64,000 nucleotides of DNA from an uncultured Gammaproteobacteria bacterium (GTDB lineage Bacteria > Pseudomonadota > Gammaproteobacteria > Arenicellales > JAANXG01), in NCBI GenBank assembly GCA_947258785.1, contig CAMYJT010000010.1:47873-111872 (forward strand), read 5' to 3'. Positions 60,108-64,000 of the stretch are shown one piece after another. The stretch's first letter is position 1, and each line of letters starts with the position of its first letter. A program made the translations under genes and the position numbers. The notes beneath the pieces are model-generated. The model ran no database searches and was not told the origin of the DNA. It saw only the letters and a program-made list of their open reading frames with translations.

Positions 60108-61499
60108 ATGAACACACCGACGCTTACCACCCGAGCCGATTCTGTCACCGAGGCCCTTAGGTTGCCGCCGCAGTCCGTCGAGGCGGAGCAAGCGGTGCTG
60201 GGCGGATTGTTGATCGACAACGAGTTGATCGATGAGGTGCTCGGTGTGCTCCGTGCCGAGGATTTTTACCGGGCGGACCATCGCACCGTGTTTCGCGCCA
60301 TAAGTGCGTTGCGCGGTGGGAACGAACCTGTCGATGTGGTCACCGTATCCGAATGGTTGGCCAACACCGGCGAACTCGATGCGGTGGGAGGGCTGGCCTA
60401 CTTGGGCTCATTGGCCCAGAACACTCCGAACACCGCCAACGTGACCGCCTACGCCCGAATCGTCCGGGAACGGGCGTTGTTGCGGGGCCTGATCGATGCC
60501 GGCAATGAGATCGTTGGACAGGCGTACCGCCCGGAAGGCCGTACACCCGGGGAGGTGCTGGACCACGCGGAACGCATCATCTTCGAGATCGCCCAGGTGG
60601 ATGGTCATGGAGCCGGCGGATTTCAACCGATCAAGGGTCTGCTCAAGCAGGCCCTGGACCGGGTGGAGACGCTGTTCTCAACTAAGGCAAGCGTTACCGG
60701 GGTAGCGACGGGTTTTACCGATCTGGACGAAATGACCTCTGGACTGCAGCCCGCTGACCTCATTATCGTCGCCGGCCGGCCGTCCATGGGCAAAACGTCG
60801 CTGGCGATGAATTTTGTCGAACACGCCGCCATCGACGAGGACCTGCCGGTGGCTCTGTTCAGCATGGAAATGCCCGGCAACCAACTGGCCATGCGCCTGC
60901 TAGCGTCGCTGAGCCGGGTCAACGCGCAGAAATTGCGCACCGGTCACCTCAGTGATGACGACTGGCCACGGTTGACCGGTACCCTGAGCATGCTAGCGGA
61001 CAAACCGATTTTCGTGGACGACACCCCGGCATTGACACCACTCGAACTGAAGACTCGAGCCCGACGCCTGGCGCGGGAGCACGGGCTGGGTCTTATCGTG
61101 GTGGATTACCTGCAGTTGATGCAGTCCAACGACAACACCGAAAACCGCGCCACCGAGATCTCCAACATCACGCGATCGTTGAAAACCCTCGCGAAGGAAC
61201 TGAATATCCCCCTGGTGGCGCTGTCGCAATTGAATCGCAGCCTGGAGAGCCGGCCCAACAAACGGCCGGTGATGTCGGATTTGCGTGAGAGCGGGGCGAT
61301 CGAGCAGGACGCGGACGTGATTCTTTTCATCTATCGAGACGAAGTCTATAACGAGGACAGTCAGGATAAAGGCACGGCTGAGATCATCATCGGCAAACAG
61401 CGCAACGGACCAGTCGGCACCGTGCGATTAACCTTCATGGGCGAATACACCCGTTTCGAAAATTTCACCCGCCTGGATTACGATGGGGTGTATGGATGA
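60108..61499 (+). CDS. dnaB: Replicative DNA helicase DnaB
   Basis: A 463-aa protein. The N-terminal domain (about 15-120; 'PQSVEAEQAVLGGLLIDN') is followed by the linker helix and a RecA-like domain with Walker A GRPSMGKTSLAMN, Walker B 'LIVVDYLQLM' and the 'LSQLNRSLESR' segment. DnaB unwinds the replication fork as a hexamer. No intein is present. It lies 135 bases after rplI, an order common in gammaproteobacteria, and overlaps alr by 4 bases (ATGA). Confidence 0.98.
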   Translation: MNTPTLTTRADSVTEALRLPPQSVEAEQAVLGGLLIDNELIDEVLGVLRAEDFYRADHRTVFRAISALRGGNEPVDVVTVSEWLANTGELDAVGGLAYLGSLAQNTPNTANVTAYARIVRERALLRGLIDAGNEIVGQAYRPEGRTPGEVLDHAERIIFEIAQVDGHGAGGFQPIKGLLKQALDRVETLFSTKASVTGVATGFTDLDEMTSGLQPADLIIVAGRPSMGKTSLAMNFVEHAAIDEDLPVALFSMEMPGNQLAMRLLASLSRVNAQKLRTGHLSDDDWPRLTGTLSMLADKPIFVDDTPALTPLELKTRARRLAREHGLGLIVVDYLQLMQSNDNTENRATEISNITRSLKTLAKELNIPLVALSQLNRSLESRPNKRPVMSDLRESGAIEQDADVILFIYRDEVYNEDSQDKGTAEIIIGKQRNGPVGTVRLTFMGEYTRFENFTRLDYDGVYG

Positions 61500-62596
61500 G
61501 CCGACCGGTGCAGGCGACGATCGATGTCGCCGCGCTACGCCACAATCTGCAGCGAGCCAAGGAATGCGCTCCCGAAGCCGAAGTTATTGCGGTCATCAAG
61601 GCCGACGGCTACGGCCACGGTATATTGCGGGTTGCCGAGGCCTTGCGCAGTGCGCCGGCCTTTGCGGTGGCCGGCATTGACGAGGCCCTGGCGCTGCGCG
61701 AGGCCGGTTTTCGAAAGCCCCTCCACCTGTTGAGCGGCTTTCACCATCCCGCCGAACTCGGTGACATCGCGGCCCATGACCTGACAGTGGTGGTTCACAA
61801 TACCGAGCAGCTGGATCAACTCGAGCGTGCCGCGTTCGTTCGACCGGTGAAGATCTGGCTGAAAATCGATACCGGTATGCACCGCTTGGGCGTCGCCGCC
61901 GACCAGGTGGACTCGTGTCTGCAGCGACTCCGCCGCGCGGACTGTGTAACGCTGGGGCTTATGTCGCATCTCGCGAATGCCGATAACCGCGAAGACCCAT
62001 ACACCCGGCAGCAGCTTCGATGTTTCGAAAGCTGTTGCCGAGGCCACCCCCTCGAGCGCAGTCTGGCCAATTCGGCCGGTGTGATGGCGTGGCCGGAGAC
62101 CCATTTCGACTGGGTGCGGCCCGGCATCATGTTGTACGGGGCTTCGCCCTTGTTGGGGTCCGACGCGCGAGCCCTCGGGCTGGAGCCGGTCATGACCTTT
62201 GAGTCAAGGCTGATTGCGATCAATCATCTGCGGAGCGGCGATCCGATCGGCTACGGCGGTGATTGGGTGTGCCCGGAGCCCATGGCCGTCGGGGTGGTTG
62301 CCTGTGGTTACGGCGATGGGTATCCCCGCCATGCCGCCAGCGGTACACCGGTCGGCGTCTGCGGACGCCGGGCCCCGCTCGTGGGTCGCGTGTCCATGGA
62401 TCTGATCACGGTGGATCTGCGCTGTGCACCACAGGCGGAAGTCGGCGACCGGGTAGAGTTGTGGGGCCGTGGCATCGCGGTGGACGAGGTCGCGCAAGGG
62501 GCGGGGACCATCGCGTATGAATTGCTGTGCGGTGTCACGGCCCGCGTGGTGCGGGTGGTGGTGGCCCCGGACTCGAATTTTGGCGGCCGGCACTAA
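61496..62596 (+). CDS. alr: Alanine racemase
   Basis: A 366-aa PLP enzyme. The catalytic Lys lies in AVIKADGYGHG, and the second catalytic base (Tyr) in the C-terminal domain 'SGDPIGYGGDW'. 'RPGIMLYGASPL' and 'VGRVSMDLITVD' are typical. It converts L-Ala to D-Ala for peptidoglycan. The ATG overlaps the dnaB stop (ATGA), and radA follows within 2 bases. Confidence 0.96.
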   Translation: MSRPVQATIDVAALRHNLQRAKECAPEAEVIAVIKADGYGHGILRVAEALRSAPAFAVAGIDEALALREAGFRKPLHLLSGFHHPAELGDIAAHDLTVVVHNTEQLDQLERAAFVRPVKIWLKIDTGMHRLGVAADQVDSCLQRLRRADCVTLGLMSHLANADNREDPYTRQQLRCFESCCRGHPLERSLANSAGVMAWPETHFDWVRPGIMLYGASPLLGSDARALGLEPVMTFESRLIAINHLRSGDPIGYGGDWVCPEPMAVGVVACGYGDGYPRHAASGTPVGVCGRRAPLVGRVSMDLITVDLRCAPQAEVGDRVELWGRGIAVDEVAQGAGTIAYELLCGVTARVVRVVVAPDSNFGGRH

Positions 62597-62597
62597 T

Positions 62598-63944
62598 TTG
62601 CTGTTTTCCTGTACCGAGTGTGGCGCCAGGCAGCCCAAATGGACCGGACAATGTCTGAGCTGTGGCGCCTGGAACAGTCTGGTCGAGAGCGTTGCAGAAG
62701 CCGCGCAATCCAACCGCCACCGGCACGCGGATCATGGCGGTCCGGCGCCGGTTAGCCGTATGAGCTCGGTTCTCGCGAGCGCAGAAAATCGGTTGTCGAG
62801 TGGTGTGCCCGAGCTCGATCGGGTGCTGGGCGGCGGTCTGGTTTTGGGATCTGTGGTTCTGCTGGGCGGCGACCCCGGTATCGGTAAGTCGACCCTGTTG
62901 CTGCAGAGCCTGGGTCGGGTCAACGCCGACGTCCGCACCATGTACGTCACCGGTGAGGAATCCCCGCAACAGATCGCGTTACGCGCCGAGCGTCTGGGTG
63001 TCGATGGATCGGACATGCTTCTGTTGGCGGAGACCGGCGTCGAACGCATCATCGATACCGCCGCGTCCGAGCGGCCGCGGGTTATCGTGATCGATTCGAT
63101 TCAAACGCTGTATACGGACCATCTGCAGTCGGCGCCGGGCAGCGTGGCCCAGGTCCGCGAGACGGCGGCTCAACTGGTACGCTATGCAAAACTAAGCGAG
63201 ACGGTAATGGTGCTGGTAGGTCACGTCACGAAGGAAGGCGCCTTGGCCGGACCGCGTGTGCTCGAGCACATGGTGGATACCGTGTTGTATTTCGAAGGGG
63301 ACCGAGCCAGCAGTTTTCGATTGGTCCGCGCGTTCAAGAATCGATTCGGCGCCGTGAATGAAATTGGCGTGTTTGCGATGACGGATCGGGGCCTCAAGGA
63401 GGTCATCAATCCCTCCGCCATGTTTGTCGGTGCCGATCACGTCGATTTGCCCGGTAGTGTCACGCTGGCGACACAAGAGGGCAGCCGCCCACTGCTGGTT
63501 GAGGTCCAGGCCCTGGTGGACCGCAGTCCACTCGCTAATCCGCGCCGCTTGACGGTAGGCCTGGAATCGTCGAGGCTGGCGATGCTGCTCGCCGTGCTTC
63601 ATCGTCATGTAGGTTGCGCGTTGTATGACCACGACGTGTTCGTGAGCGTGGTCGGCGGTGTGCGCGTCTTCGAACCCGCCGCCGATCTCGCGATTTGCGT
63701 CGCAATCGTGTCGAGCTTGCAGAATCGCCCGGTGCCCGGCGACACCTTGGTGTTTGGTGAAGTCGGTCTTGCTGGTGAGATTCGTCCGGTCCAGCGAGGC
63801 GTCGATCGCCTGCGCGAGGCGCAGAAACTCGGCTACGCGAGGGCGTTGATCCCTCAGGGCAACGTTAGTCGGCATTTACCGGCCGGTATCGCAGTCATCT
63901 CCGCCGCTGATGTCGCCGGCGCAATCGGACTGGTGTTCGACTAG
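62598..63944 (+). CDS. radA: DNA repair protein RadA
   Basis: A TTG at 62598 gives 448 aa and places the first zinc-finger Cys at residue 4; the ATG further upstream lies inside alr and is not supported. Zinc finger CTECGARQPKWTGQCLSCG, Walker A GGDPGIGKSTLL, the RadA-specific KNRFGAVNEIGVF motif and a C-terminal Lon-protease-like domain (about 270-448) are all present. RadA promotes branch migration in recombination and repair. Confidence 0.95.
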   Translation: MLFSCTECGARQPKWTGQCLSCGAWNSLVESVAEAAQSNRHRHADHGGPAPVSRMSSVLASAENRLSSGVPELDRVLGGGLVLGSVVLLGGDPGIGKSTLLLQSLGRVNADVRTMYVTGEESPQQIALRAERLGVDGSDMLLLAETGVERIIDTAASERPRVIVIDSIQTLYTDHLQSAPGSVAQVRETAAQLVRYAKLSETVMVLVGHVTKEGALAGPRVLEHMVDTVLYFEGDRASSFRLVRAFKNRFGAVNEIGVFAMTDRGLKEVINPSAMFVGADHVDLPGSVTLATQEGSRPLLVEVQALVDRSPLANPRRLTVGLESSRLAMLLAVLHRHVGCALYDHDVFVSVVGGVRVFEPAADLAICVAIVSSLQNRPVPGDTLVFGEVGLAGEIRPVQRGVDRLREAQKLGYARALIPQGNVSRHLPAGIAVISAADVAGAIGLVFD

Positions 63945-64000
63945 CATCCGCGCCAGGACGACGGACACATTATCCGGACCACCGTGGTCATTCGCTGCGG
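63876..64000 (-). CDS. C-terminus of a PP2C-type Ser/Thr protein phosphatase (partial)
   Basis: On the minus strand a frame enters from the right edge reading AANDHGGPDNVSVVLARM and stops at a TAA (63878-63876). The Gly-Gly-x-Asp-Asn-x-[ST]-V-V-[LV] pattern is the last conserved motif of the PP2C phosphatase family, where the Asp binds metal. About 22 further residues follow. The end overlaps the 3' end of radA by 69 bases, in convergent orientation. The rest of the gene is outside the window. Confidence 0.75.
   Translation of the reverse strand, partial: AANDHGGPDNVSVVLARMLVEHQSDCAGDISGGDDCDTGR

Overview
The window is high-GC DNA and reads as the chromosome of a gammaproteobacterium. The supporting evidence is the housekeeping run rpsF-rpsR-rplI-dnaB-alr-radA at the right end, a PilV/PilW/PilX/PilY1/PilE minor-pilin operon, glnK-amtB, a GspC-like protein and several lipoproteins. 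No species can be named from sequence alone. No tRNA, rRNA, CRISPR array, integrase or transposase was recognised.

Layout. 1-8.3 kb: the end of a giant AsmA/TamB-like envelope protein, then a minus-strand block of ion-handling membrane proteins (MscS channel, its DUF432 neighbour, CDF efflux pump, MgtE). 8.8-16.5 kb: YihY, a stand-alone CheY-like receiver, a CHASE2 histidine kinase coupled to a secreted LysM-FecR protein, and a retropepsin-like protease. 16.7-23.4 kb: a compact type IV pilus assembly operon (fimT-type pseudopilin, pilV, pilW, pilX, pilY1, pilE). 23.5-29.9 kb: a FecR lipoprotein divergent from a TPR-CHAT protease lipoprotein, then three small exported proteins of mostly unknown role. 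30.2-34.2 kb: glnK-amtB, a Sel1-SPOR-Sel1 protein and a CpdA-like phosphodiesterase. 58.8-64 kb: housekeeping genes, with the C-terminus of a PP2C phosphatase entering from the right on the minus strand.

The most unusual region is 34.3-57.3 kb. It encodes a split, duplicated lasso-peptide (RiPP) system. The left half (minus strand) carries a cyclase of the asparagine-synthetase type, a 57-aa precursor, an HPr-kinase-like kinase, the PqqD-like leader-binding protein B1 and the transglutaminase-like leader peptidase B2. A PF14907-type nucleotidyltransferase lies nearby. The right half (plus strand) carries a second cyclase, a 59-aa precursor that overlaps the cyclase 3' end, a second HPr-kinase-like kinase and a membrane protein of the O-antigen-ligase type. 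Only one B1/B2 pair is present, so it probably serves both precursors. Both precursors are shorter than usual gene-calling cut-offs. They were found by reading the gaps for the lasso leader pattern (Y-x-x-P ... G ... T-x) followed by a core with Gly1 and an acidic residue at position 8.

Between the two halves lie two divergent giant secreted proteins. One is a 1566-aa protein with eight SdrD-B repeats ending in a Ser/Asp tract. The other is a 2293-aa protein that fuses a P-domain-like region and five SdrD-B repeats to a gingipain-type C25 cysteine protease. The Ser/Asp gene is preceded by what reads as a c-di-GMP class I (GEMM-I) riboswitch. The loop of its second hairpin is complementary over 11 nt to the start-codon region, which suggests a simple translational switch. 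Together with the pilus operon, this points to c-di-GMP-linked surface attachment.
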